In this document: one piece after another, positions 1 through 10,380 of the stretch
Layout: each line of letters begins with the position of its first letter
Numbering within the stretch: the first letter of the stretch is position 1
Assembly (NCBI GenBank): GCA_027886175.1
Contig: JAJNNQ010000018.1
Location: 16,659,001 to 16,723,000 of the forward strand
Direction: 5' to 3'
Length of the DNA stretch: 64,000 bases
DNA from: Phylloscopus collybita
Lineage: Eukaryota; Chordata; Aves; Passeriformes; Phylloscopidae
Notes under the pieces: model-generated
The model's database searches: none
Seen by the model: only the letters and a program-made list of their open reading frames with translations
Told to the model about the DNA's origin: nothing
Program-made: the position numbers and the translations under genes

Positions 1-209
1 TTAAGGTTGCTCTGCAGTTGTTTGCAGCCCTTTTGTGCTTTTTTATTATTCAGGAAAATACTTGTTTATATAACAGACTTTCACAAGAAAAACATTTTTC
101 CTGAAGTTAAACCTATAATTAAATTGGCAGAACATAATAATTTAAACCTCATGATAACATCTATTATAATTTCTGTCTGAATTTTGCTACGAATGTATGA
201 ATTTCACAG

Positions 210-385
210 GCCATCCAGAAGTGATGTGGACCAAGCAATAGAAGTTAATCATCCTTTTGATGAAACAGGCATGTTAGACGAAGATGAAGAGAATTTTCAG
301 AAAGCCCTGGCTCTAAGTAGGCAGGAAATTGATATGGAAGATGAAGAAGCTGATCTTCGCAGAGCCATCCAGCTCAGCATGCAAG
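210..385 (+). CDS. ATXN3: ATXN3 coding exon with UIM1 and UIM2
   Basis: The exon starts after a ttcacag acceptor and ends at CAAG/gtgtag. The first base completes a codon from the previous exon and the last base begins the glycine codon finished at 786. It holds two ubiquitin-interacting motifs with acidic runs and the conserved Ala-Leu-x-x-Ser cores. From memory it is about three codons longer than the human exon, in the linker before UIM1. Confidence 0.93.
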
Positions 386-2397
386 GTGTAGTGCTCATCT
401 AAATTTCTTACAGTGCTTTAAGCAGCTCCTGGAATCAGTTTGTCAGGCAGTTTTTCCAGCATGTGTCAATATCTCTAGAAAGACTGGTTTGAGGCATGGA
501 AGAACAATCCAGGATTGCCTGTAGCTTCTCCCTCCTGCTTTTTGAAACGTTGTAACTTGCATCTTGGCATTGATTATTAGGAAGGAAGAACAAATTGGGA
601 AATGGTGGCAGGAGGAAAGGAAAACAGTCCTAAAGTGGGGAGGAGAGTATCAAATGAAGTTACTCTAGGTGCTTAGTTCTCCAAAAAGTCTTTCTTCTCA
701 AGTCTGAAGACATTTTTTAAGTTATATTTAATTTACTAACTTCATTTTACTATAATTAGTAGGATATGGCATGTTCTACTTCTAGGTAGCCGTCGAAGTG
801 AGCTCTCAGGCTCATTACCACAGAATGTTCCTCAGTCGTCTCACAGCAGTCAGACAGACTCCCTTTCTTCAGAAGAACTGCGAAGGAGAAGACAAGCATA
901 TTTTGAAAAGTAAAGTACCTGATAGAAAACTGCATGTGGAAGTACATGTTGTATTTTTTAGTGCTTTTGGGGTGTGGATGGGTTTCTTACTGAGGTCCTG
1001 CTCAACTTTTCTGTCTTAACATGATTTCCTAGCAGTACCTGAATTTTACTATTCTCAGGTAGTTCCTACAAAGAAACCTCTAGTAAGAGGGTGTTTGTTA
1101 ATAATGCAGTAGTCTCGCTACTACTGCAAGTCTTGTGAAAAAAGAAAATAAAATCTACATTATAGAAGTATTTTAAATTAGATCCTGTAAATTTCTGTGA
1201 CTACCTTCCCAACAAAAAGTATTATTTCTCAAAGACTTTGCTTTGGGTAATGATGCTTCTCATGTGTATCACACAAAAGCATTGTACATATTTTGCTACT
1301 GGTGTACCTTAGGTAGTTGAGTTATTGTAGCTTTTCCTTATCTCTGTCTTATAGTAATAGAGGAAATAAGGCAAGGGAGAAGTGCTGTGGATGAGAGGAG
1401 TTTGACTTCACATGGTAGAATAGGAATGCAGAGCTTCCATATCCTGGGAAAAAAGTCTTGTGGCTTGGAGTATAATACCGGGAAGATAGGTATTCGAAGG
1501 TTAGCAGGGGAAAATGATGAAAGAGATTTTGGGCACAGGGGTGTTATTGTACCAAACAGCTTCTACTTCTGATTCCTGGCCTTCCTTACAATGAAATGAA
1601 CTTGATTCAGGTCTCATCCTGATGTTAATCTTATTCTCTTATAAATTTATGACACTTTCAGACAGCAACAACAGCTACAGCAGCAAGATCAGACCCCAAA
1701 CCTAAAGGACAAAGCAACTCTTAGCTCAAGCACTCCAGAACCTGGTGCAGGTATTGTTTTTTAACCTTACATCCAACACTGGAAAGTGTCTTTTTCATCT
1801 TTATGTTGTTTCTTAATTTTCCTTGTCTGCCTACTTTGTCTCTTCAGCAGCCATTCCGATTGTGTATTACAGCCATTCCTGTATTGGCAGTGAAGGAAAG
1901 GATCACTTTCCTGAAAAGCCTGTTTCCCTTTGAATGTCAGTATCTGATTTCAAAGTGAAGAGCATTGCTGTTACGCCAACTATTTGTTTCCTAAACTACT
2001 TCTAAAGTTGTATGACAACTTGGAGTAATATCTGATAAAATTACTGGAACCAGTTTTCAGAAGAACATATGTAGACCTTACCAGTGTTATGTATTGGTGA
2101 TCCAGAATTGGTGTGTATTGTTACAAACTGACTGTTGTTGGTGAAAAACTATTTGCAAAATGTTCAGTGATTTTAAAAAGCAAAACCAGTTTTGTCAGTG
2201 AGGTAGGAAAAGGTGGGTGTGGATGAAAGGAACAAGAAAAGCATTTAACTATAATTAAGAACTGTGAATTTATTACAACTTGTATGCATGTGTTGTCTTT
2301 AGGAAATGATATGAGCGAAGAAGACATGCTTCAAGCAGCCATGAATATGTCTCTGGAGTCTGTTAGAAACCACTTGAATTCAGAAGAGGAGAAATAA
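210..2397 (+). CDS. ATXN3: ATXN3 (ataxin-3), 3' part: last four coding exons
   Basis: Ataxin-3 is a Josephin-family cysteine deubiquitinase that edits ubiquitin chains in protein quality control. Only the regulatory C-terminal tail is here; the catalytic Josephin domain lies before base 1. Four exons (210-385, 786-909, 1662-1750, 2303-2397) join in phase with AG/GT borders. They encode UIM1 (LDEDEENFQKALALS), UIM2 (DEEADLRRAIQLSMQ), a Ser-rich linker ending in EELRRRRQAYFEK, a short glutamine stretch (QQQQLQQQ), and UIM3 (SEEDMLQAAMNMSLES) followed by the stop. The layout matches the three-UIM isoform of human ataxin-3. The start codon is outside the window. The gene runs toward TRIP11 on the same strand. 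Identification rests on residue-level similarity recalled from the human protein. Confidence 0.96.
786..909 (+). CDS. ATXN3: ATXN3 coding exon, Ser-rich linker
   Basis: The acceptor is ttctag and the donor is gtaaag. It encodes a Ser/Gln-rich linker ending in SSEELRRRRQAYFEK, which matches the human segment immediately before the polyglutamine tract. The Arg-rich run is the position of the reported VCP/p97-binding motif in human ataxin-3 (knowledge of the family). Confidence 0.93.
1662..1750 (+). CDS. ATXN3: ATXN3 coding exon with the (short) polyglutamine tract
   Basis: The acceptor is ctttcag and the donor is gtattg. After completing a lysine codon the exon reads QQQQLQQQDQ, then a Thr/Pro/Ser-rich stretch. 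Glutamine codons are mixed CAG and CAA and one leucine interrupts them. This is the site of the expandable CAG repeat in human Machado-Joseph disease; here it is short. Confidence 0.92.
2303..2397 (+). CDS. ATXN3: ATXN3 terminal coding exon with UIM3 and stop
   Basis: The acceptor is gtctttag. The exon encodes the third ubiquitin-interacting motif and a short charged tail ending EEEK, then a TAA stop at 2395-2397. It corresponds to the terminal exon of the human three-UIM isoform. Confidence 0.93.
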
Positions 2398-5300
2398 CAT
2401 CATTTTTTTCCCTCTTATTGTCAAAAAGCTAAGTCTCTATTAAAATTCTACTGTGTGAATGTTGCACAAGCAGGGTTCATTTCAGAGTTCTGGAAGCAGG
2501 AATGAAAGGGGGGCTGCTGGAGGTCAGTTTAGAGAGGATCTGCAAATACAAAAAAGATTGCACTAATTTAGAGAACTGTAGCACTCCTACTACAAAAACA
2601 TCTGCTCGCAAGAGTAGTGGTGTTAAAATTACTGGAACTATTCACACCAAGTTAGACAAGGGCAGCAGCTGTAACTTAAAAAGTAAAGCTTTTAAAGCTT
2701 GCATTAAAAAGGCAAGTTTAAATTGTTTTGAAGAATTCTATAGAAGATACAAATGGTGCTGAAAACAGCATCAAATTAATTTCTTCAGTACTAATGGAAA
2801 AACAGATAAAAGTAATAAGTTATGCTCATGAATTCTTTTTAATAGAACATTCTAAAATGGGGAGAGTAATTAAAATCCATTCATCTTAAATAATTTATTT
2901 TGTGGTTGTTTATTATGAATGATTTAACGTCAACTTTTTGATCCTGCTGTCCACTTTTGAAATGATCCATTCTGCGGGAAACAAGAATCCATAAATTTCA
3001 TACTTTTCAATTCAAGACAAAATTTTCAGTGTATCGTTGACTATAATGGTACTCCTGAGTCTTTCAGTGATTTCTGACTTTCTAACAATTTTTGGTTTTA
3101 CCTTCAATTCCAATTGTAAAATTTTAGGTCCATGTTTAACGTACTGTCTTTTAGTAGGTAACTTGCCTTGTTTGGCTTGGGGTTTTGTTCTTGTTTGGTT
3201 TTAGTTACTGTTTTCTTACGTTCTTTCTCGTTAAAGCCACTGTCTTTTTACTTCAAAAGCAGCATATACTCAATTGGGTTGAACAGGTTTTATTTTCTAC
3301 CTCTTCCAGTCTTTTCCTCTTCAAGCTTAACCCTTCATTCTGGTCTTTCAGTATGAAAGAGCTGTAATTGAATCTAGGAGAAAGTAGGAGGGGATTTACG
3401 TGCCATAAAGTCAGTGCCACACACTAAGGTGCATTCCTGCAATCTGAAATGACCCCTGTGCAGTAGTTCTTTTAAGAATGAATATTTATGCCTGTATGGA
3501 TGTTTTTTCTGAAATGCTTTCTATGAGTGTCTGTCAGAATGTTGCAGTTTTTTCAGGAATGGCCTTTATTCACGCACCTTACAGTTTTTTATCATGTTGT
3601 TTCTGATCCTGAGAAATATTGGGAAGCAAAGTATGTGGGATAGCTTATGCTATTGGTTGTAAGACATTTGCTTTGATATCCAGGATGAATGTGTGACAGG
3701 GTGACCAAACCTGACTTTGAACGTCAGTGCAACAAAAGAGAGATGTTTCATTTTCCTAAATGGTGCTTGAAATACAAATTCTGTTTACATATAAATTATA
3801 TGGAAATATGTTCTAGATAGAGTATAGAAGCTGTAGTCCAGTTAAACCATTAACAGTTAGCACAGGCATTCTAAGAATCTTTCATAGATAACCCCAGTTT
3901 TCTTTATCAAAATATTCTAAAGTTACATCTTTGCACAATAGTAACATTTAATTAAAATTAGTAGGAAATGAATGGTAGCTAGATGGAAATACACATTCAG
4001 CATCAAGTAGTACTGTACATGAAAGGGCTCTTACCTCTCAGTAAAGATTCGTTTACAGCAATGGTTTCCTGATAGCTTAGGATATTGCTATATTATACAT
4101 AATTGGGCTAAATTCTGTTTTTCTTATCTATGTGCTGGATTTTCACCAATGTCACCAGAACCACTTGTATGTGTTACACAATATGGATTTTGACATGAGA
4201 AAGCACTACTTTTTAAAAACTGATTTTTGTCTTTTTTAACTAATCCAGTCATGAGCATTAAAATTATTTGTAATGTCTCAAATTAATATAGCTGAACAGT
4301 GACTTAAAAGTCCGTGTGTGCGTATGCCATTTTGAAATGCTGTATTTTTCAGGATGTGATTTTCTGCTTTCAGTTTGAAATTTCTATGAAACCGAAAGCA
4401 AGAAAGGTGTCTAAAGCACTGATTTTTTTTTTTTCTCATCAATTAACCACAGCTTAATTTTCCTTTTTTTGGTTGTGCCATAAACTAATTCTGAAATATT
4501 TCTTATGACTTATTTTTTCTGACTTATTTCTATGAATAGGTGTAGACTGGCAATCTGATGCCAGCACTTGGAACTCAGACCTTTTATCCTTTACTATAAA
4601 AACATCATAAAAATATTATTTCTGTAGATCTAGCAGCCCTATATTAACAAAAAAATCTCAGCCCCTTAAATCTCACTGACTGTAACCCATGCTCAACTAC
4701 ATGATTTTATAATCACTAAAACATGGAGGTTTACCTTTGAACTTTCATGTCACATCATAAGTCACTTCACCACCCAAGTATTTTAATATGGAAGGAATAT
4801 AAAATGTCAGTGCCTGAAAGGCACAGCTGAGTCAGTGATCACAGGGCCAACCATTTCCCTTTCTGTGGAGAAACGCTGTCACTAACAAATACCAGTTTGA
4901 TTTTTAGAGAAATGTCAAGTTGAATGATGTAGGCATATCTATCTAGAGAAGCAGTTACAAGAGAGCAATTTAAGCTACATCTGTTAATTCATGTAGTTCT
5001 CTCACTGGAAAAGACCTGCAAGAAACCAACATTATTCCAGCCCAGTCCACCTCTAAATGTAGTGTTCCTAAGCATCACAGGTACACGTCTTTTAAATAGT
5101 TCCAGGGAGGGGACTCAACCACTTGCCTGGGCAGCCTGTTCCAATGGTGGACAACACTTTCAGGGCAGAAATACTTCCTGATACCCAACCTGAACCTTCC
5201 CTGGTACAAACTGAGGCCATTTCCTCTTATCTTGTCACTTGTTATCTGGGAGATGAGGCTGACACCCAGCAAGTACAACCTCTTTTCAGGACTTGTAGGG

Positions 5301-8300
5301 AGTGACAGGGTCTCAATTTGAACTGTACCCAAGGAAAAGACTCATTAATTGCTGACAGTACGTATTTTATAACCCAGGTCTCAAGTTCAGAATGTCTGGA
5401 CCTGCCAAGAAGCTGTCAATAAAACACTGCTGTCATTTTTTGGTGTGCATTTTTTCAATGATAAACAGTTCTCAGTGTGGCTTAACTATGCTTCCGATTT
5501 ACTAATTTAGAGCGTACTTCTGGTGTTACCTACCCTGTAAAGCTGAAGGGTTGGGTTTTTTCCCATGTTACAGCTTTAGGCCAAAGTTCATTGTAAGGGA
5601 GCAGACATTGTTTTTTGTTTTGGTGGGGTTTGTTTGTTTGTTTTAATTACAGAATTATATTTGAGGGCATTTCAGACTTAATTAATTCCACGGGTTTTTC
5701 CTATTTTCCACTGAATGGTCCACGTGAAATAAATTACGGTTTTCTTCCAGTAGAAATCAAAGGGTCAGGGGGAGGGAGTGACATAATAAGTATCTTCCAA
5801 AATTACTTCTCTAAGTATAACTCCGCAAAGTGCTTTCATGGTCTTACAGTGAGGTCAGGAGGAACAGGAGTTGTAATGCAAACATGCTTGCATGCAATTT
5901 TTGTTAGGCACAGCAAGTACAAAGATGCTGTTTAAATGCTTAAATTTTTCTAAACCTGGAACTAATATGGTACAATACTGGCTTACTTTAACAGTTGGGC
6001 TTCCTGTGCCCTTCAAAGAACTGCAGCAAATTTAAGCGTAATTTTCAGCTAAGGTACTCTTCTTACTTGTCATACTTTATTACTTTGCAGACTACTTGAG
6101 AATAACCAATACAAATTTAAATCTAAGATCTGTTTTAATGTTGGACTGTGGTTTCTTTTACAAACTTACAGAATGGTGGGGGGGGTTAAAATGGCTTCTG
6201 CAGGTGTCTAGTAGACAAATATCATTTGCAAGCTGCTTTGTCTTATTACAAAATTGACAGGCTTAAAAATGAACATGTTACAGTTCTAAAATGTGAAGTT
6301 TTCTAGTATTAATTATTGGTTCAAATAATGATGAAAACATAAAAATGGTGGCCTTTGTACTGAAAAATACAGTATAGGGGAACAGGATCAGAGAATTAGA
6401 ACTCAGCCTTACAAAGAAGTATTATTTTGCAATTTGTGTTACCAGCGCCTCACTTTTAAAGGAATTGAAATAATAAGACTCCAAGGAAAAGAAAAACTGA
6501 TGTGGAAACTTTTTTTAAGGGCTTAGATAGAAAATTATGTTGTTAACTTGGTAAGCCATTACTGTCTTGCATAGAACAAATGTAAGTCCTGGAAACTCTT
6601 GATAATTCACAAATCATTACCAAAAAAAAGGGAAAAGAAGTCCAACATAAATATGTACCATAAATAAATACATACCTATTCCATACACACTTGTTCAAGT
6701 GAGATTAATACTTAATACATTCAAACTGGCTGGGTCCAAATATTTAGTTCTTCAGTTTAGAATTCGTAGCTTTGTCTTGTATCCAGGTTTTCATCTTAAA
6801 AACATGAGCTTTTCTGCAATATTTTTTTTTAATTTTCATACACACATTTTGCCTTATTTGTATTTTAGAGATGGAGGGAATGCTGGAGTATTTAGCCTGC
6901 TATAGTCACCTCCTTCCTCAGTTACAGTTCTTCAGACAGTTAGTACATGTGACTTTTCAACTGCTTTTACCAAATCAAAATACTTATGCATTATTTTCTT
7001 TGTTAAGAAAAATAATTATAACTAAACTTTTCTTTTAATCTCCCCCCATCCTCAGTACAGCCACTGGATGAATTCAGGAGGGTACTTGTAAGAGTTTGAG
7101 AAAAGGGATGTAACATTTAAATGCCACTGTGCAAAAGCAAAATGAAAAAAAAAAAGAGAAGATAAAAACCTTGATCTTGTCTTTAAAGCATGTAAGCTTT
7201 GATAAAATTTTATTTTTTGCTACATGAAACCCTCTGTGTACAAATCAGTGTAGAGTTAGGATTTTGTAAGGGAATAATTTTTCATCTCTTGCCTAATAGT
7301 TGTGCATTTTAGAAATCATTTTCAATAAGATTTTTTTGTCAAGACTGTTTCCATATCACATCTTTGGCTCTGCATTCCTGTATAATTTTTGCCTATTTTG
7401 TGTATATAAAGCATAGAATACTGAAAAGATTTAAAAAGGGAAAGCTGAAATGCTTTGTCATTGTTTTGACTGGAAAATGGCAGCACTGTTCAATATTTTG
7501 AAAATGCTCTCCAAATAGGCATGAATATATATGGTTGTATTTGATATCACTTTTTTAAATAAATATGATTATAGCTTCTAATGTTTCTTTCTTAAGTATT
7601 TGCTTTCCCTTATGTACACAGAATCATCAAACATTGAAATCTCATCCCTGGAATCAGTGGGCTTTGCACCAGAGCTGTGTAGACAGAGCAGTGGGATAGT
7701 TTTCTGTTGCTGACATTTCATCATCTCTGACGTCTTTGTGTCTGTTGATACTCCAAAAGTTGTGTAAAGACACTCCTGTTATGGAAGGAAGTTGGTGCCA
7801 ATTATAGTTATGTTACATCTTTAAAAATTGTATGTTTTCTAATTTTTAAATTAAGCTACAGTTTCCTGCTTTGCTGCCAGCATACTCGTTATTTTTGTGA
7901 CACAATGCATTGCTCTTGTAGCTCAGTCAAAAGAGAGTATACTGCATGACTTCTGTGTGTCCTTTTTAATAGCAGATACAGTCAGCTAAAAAAGTTACTT
8001 GCAATGCTAAATAGTTTCTAGTTTTGCAAGAGTAGTAATTAAAAAGAGCAGTACAAAAAGTCTTCTGTGCTACTTTATTGACTACATGCCTTATGTGGCA
8101 TTATAGAATTAACCACCATAGAAGACATTTTCATCATCCCTGAATATTTTAAATGTCTGCAGGACATCCATGATCTTAGCTGAAAAATTGCTAAGAGAAT
8201 TTCTTAGAAAAATTATTTAGCCAAACACTAAATGACAGATCTTTTATTTCATGAGGACCCACATGACTTTTGTTAAGCCATCGATAAGGTGTCCTTAGAG

Positions 8301-8360
8301 CATTGTAAACTTTTCATCTCCATTAAACCCAGTATTGCAAATTAATAAAACTGATAAAGG
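2398..8360 (+). other. ATXN3: ATXN3 3' UTR and downstream DNA, end not fixed
   Basis: AT-rich non-coding DNA follows the ATXN3 stop for about 6 kb. I see no exon in it. Possible poly(A) signals are ATTAAA at 2439 and AATAAA at 5418, 7558 and 8344. Human ATXN3 is known to have a 3' UTR of several kilobases with alternative poly(A) sites, so a long UTR here is plausible, but sequence alone does not show which site is used. A CR1 fragment lies at about 4990-5318. Confidence 0.55.
4990..5318 (-). mobile_element. CR1 LINE 3' fragment
   Basis: The + strand reads as the reverse complement of a CR1 3' region: ggaaaagacctgc, then cctgggcagcctgttccaat and aacctgaaccttccctgg. The - strand frame contains [13 protein letters not shown], typical of the CR1 reverse-transcriptase C-terminus. 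It is 5'-truncated, as most CR1 copies are. It lies inside the presumed ATXN3 3' UTR. Confidence 0.85.
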
Positions 8361-8414
8361 TACATGTCTACATTCCATGCTATATCACAGCATTAGTACT
8401 TCCTACAATTCTGA

Positions 8415-8535
8415 TGGGGGGTTTTTGGTTTTGTTTTTGTTTTTTTTGGGGGGGGGGGGCAGGGTTTGGGTTGTTTTTTTGGTTTGGTTTGGGTTTTTTG
8501 TTGTTTGTTTTGTGGTTTTTGTTGTTTTTTTAGCC
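8415..8535 (+). repeat. G/T-rich low-complexity tract with a G12 run
   Basis: About 120 bases consist almost only of T and G. They include G6 at 8415-8420, twelve consecutive G at 8448-8459, and then GGG tracts within a few bases. The region could form a G-quadruplex on the + strand. Apparent peptides from either strand are artefacts of the composition. Confidence 0.8.
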
Positions 8536-8589
8536 AGAAATGGATTTGAAGTGGTTTATGATTGGTTTTCTTGTGGATTATCATAAGGG

Positions 8590-9169
8590 TGACAAATAAG
8601 TATACTGGTGAACTCAGTTATAAACTTGATAGAAAATTTGTTCAGTGAAGAAGAGGGAAAACAATCTTTATTAAAGAACTTTAAACTTATAAACTCCTGG
8701 ACCACATACTGTGCCCAGCCTTAAGAGTTGCCTGTGAGTGACAGATGCCACTAAAGCTAAAAAGTAATACAGTATTGCAGGCCAGCCGTGAACCTTTCAC
8801 CAAGGCTCTGCGAGATCCCTTTGGGAAGCAACAAGCAGGTTGTTCCATGTCTGTGTGGTAATGATTGCCAGCTTGTAACTCTAGAGTCTGTGTTTTGTGC
8901 CTGCTGCATTTTCAGACTTGATTTCAGATGTGAAATGCTCTTCTCAGCTTTATTTTGCTGTTGATCTGATCAATTTGAAACGGCCAATGAGCCAGCTGCC
9001 CTGTATCAGCATTTTTTATAACAGTATAATTCTTACTGATACAAAACTGCTTTTTCTGTAACAGTGCAGTACTCCTTGTAGTCCCAAGTTTAAATACCTC
9101 ACTTGATCAAAACACAAAAAGAACTTTTAATTGGAGCAGCTTGGGGGTTCTGGCTGGAAATACAACCAT
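8590..9169. other. ATXN3-TRIP11 intergenic stretch, no gene seen
   Basis: Unique-looking DNA with no convincing exon, repeat or RNA gene. It separates the presumed end of ATXN3 from the CR1 fragment and CpG island of TRIP11. Confidence 0.5.
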
Positions 9170-9500
9170 GAATCACAGAATGGGTCAAGGTGGAAGGGAC
9201 CACAGTGGGTCATCTGATCCAAACTCCCTGCTCAGGCAGGGTGATCCCACAGCGCATTGCACAGAATTCAGATGATTCCTGAGTATCTCCAGTGAGGGAC
9301 ACTCCACAGCCTCTCTGGGCAACCTGTTCCAGTGTGCAGTCACTGCACAGGTAAACAAGTTTTTCCTGATATTCAGGTGGATCTTCCTGTGCATCAGTTT
9401 CTGCCCGTTGCAGAAACCTTGTCCTACAGCTGGGCACCAGCGGGAAGAGCCCGGAGCCAGCCTCTTGGCACCTTCAGATTCTGATAGACATCGATTAGGT
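9170..9500 (-). mobile_element. CR1 LINE 3' fragment upstream of TRIP11
   Basis: The + strand begins aatcacagaatgggtcaagg and continues with ctctgggcaacctgttccag, the reverse complement of a CR1 end. The - strand frame contains NGQKLMHRKIHLNIRKN and HWNRLPREAVECPSLEI, the CR1 reverse-transcriptase C-terminus. The junction with the CpG island on the right is not sharp, so the end is approximate. Confidence 0.82.
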
Positions 9501-9639
9501 CCGCTCTTCCCTTCCCTATCCACTCCACGTACATCCAAAGCAGCCGGGGCTTCCGGATCTTGTGTGTTTTGTGAGAACACATATTCAAACACGAATCGTG
9601 CCGAATCTCGTGCACAGCACACTGTTTTGCCAATGGCCC

Positions 9640-10380
9640 AGGTCCATCCCGGCGGGCGAATTCCCGATAGTCACAGAGCGCTCCACGCCGCCATCGACCG
9701 CTTTCCTCTGCTGCTCTTCCACCATCCCGGCATCCTCTGCTTCCGCCCACACGCACCACATCCGCCTCCGAGGCGGCGCTCTAGCCCGGGCCGCCGCTCT
9801 CGGTGGTGTTTGCAAGGGGTGTCATGGCGGCCGTTGAGGTGGCAGCGGCCGGAGCCGCCGGGAGGAGTCGCTGAGCCAGGACGGGACGAGACAAGCCGCA
9901 AGGAGCAGCTGAGCCGGAGAAGCCGGGAGGATGCGCGCAGCTTTGGCGAAGGTTTTGCCGAGCCCGTTGTGCTGAGCCCGCAGCAGGAGCCGCGACCCGC
10001 TGTAGCGACGAGAAGGGAGGCGGAGGCAGCCCCTTGGCCCGCGGGCCCCGGCTGCGGGGGCTGCCCGGCACGGCCGAGCGAGGCCCGGAGCCCTCCGAGC
10101 CGCGATGGCGTCGTGGCTGGGCGGGCTGGGCTCGGGGCTGGGCCAGTCCCTGGGGCAGGTGGGCGACAGCCTGTCCTCGCTCACCGGGCAGATCTCCAGC
10201 TTCACCAAGGACATCCTTCTGGAAGGAGCGGAGGAAGTGGGCGGTAAGGGGGGCTCGGGATGGGCCTGGTTCCGCGAGGGAGATCTTCCTCCTCTTCCTC
10301 CTCTTCCTCCGGCCGCCGGTCCTCTCCGGAGCGACAGCGGCGGGGCCTGCGCTGCCCGCACCGGCCGGGGGGGAGCTTAG
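9640..10380 (+). promoter_or_regulatory. TRIP11: CpG-island promoter and 5' UTR of TRIP11
   Basis: About 740 bases are strongly GC-rich with many CpG dinucleotides, in contrast to the AT-rich flanks. The island covers the TRIP11 start codon at 10105 and the beginning of intron 1. No TATA box is evident. This fits a housekeeping CpG promoter. The exact start of transcription cannot be read from sequence. Several long open frames on both strands here result from the lack of AT-rich stop codons. Confidence 0.8.
10105..10243 (+). CDS. TRIP11: TRIP11 exon 1: start codon and ALPS motif
   Basis: The ATG at 10105 begins [17 protein letters not shown], almost identical to human GMAP-210. This is the lipid-packing-sensor helix, rich in Gly and Ser with few charges. 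The donor is GCG/gtaagg. Earlier in-frame ATGs do not continue the homology. Confidence 0.96.

Noticed and set aside
2502..2762. An 86-codon frame after the ATXN3 stop
   Set aside because: It lies within the 3' UTR, has no recognised similarity and follows the conserved ATXN3 stop codon.
5615..5935. A 106-codon + strand frame
   Set aside because: It has no recognisable domain, AT-rich random composition and a position inside the presumed ATXN3 3' UTR.
9185..9622. A 145-codon frame on the - strand
   Set aside because: It is the decayed end of a CR1 reverse-transcriptase frame, not a host gene.
9408..10247. Open frame of 279 codons on the + strand, with others on the - strand at 9822-10361
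   Set aside because: They lie in the CpG island, where high GC content suppresses stop codons. The composition is Pro/Arg/Gly-rich on both strands and the frames do not match TRIP11, whose own start is at 10105.
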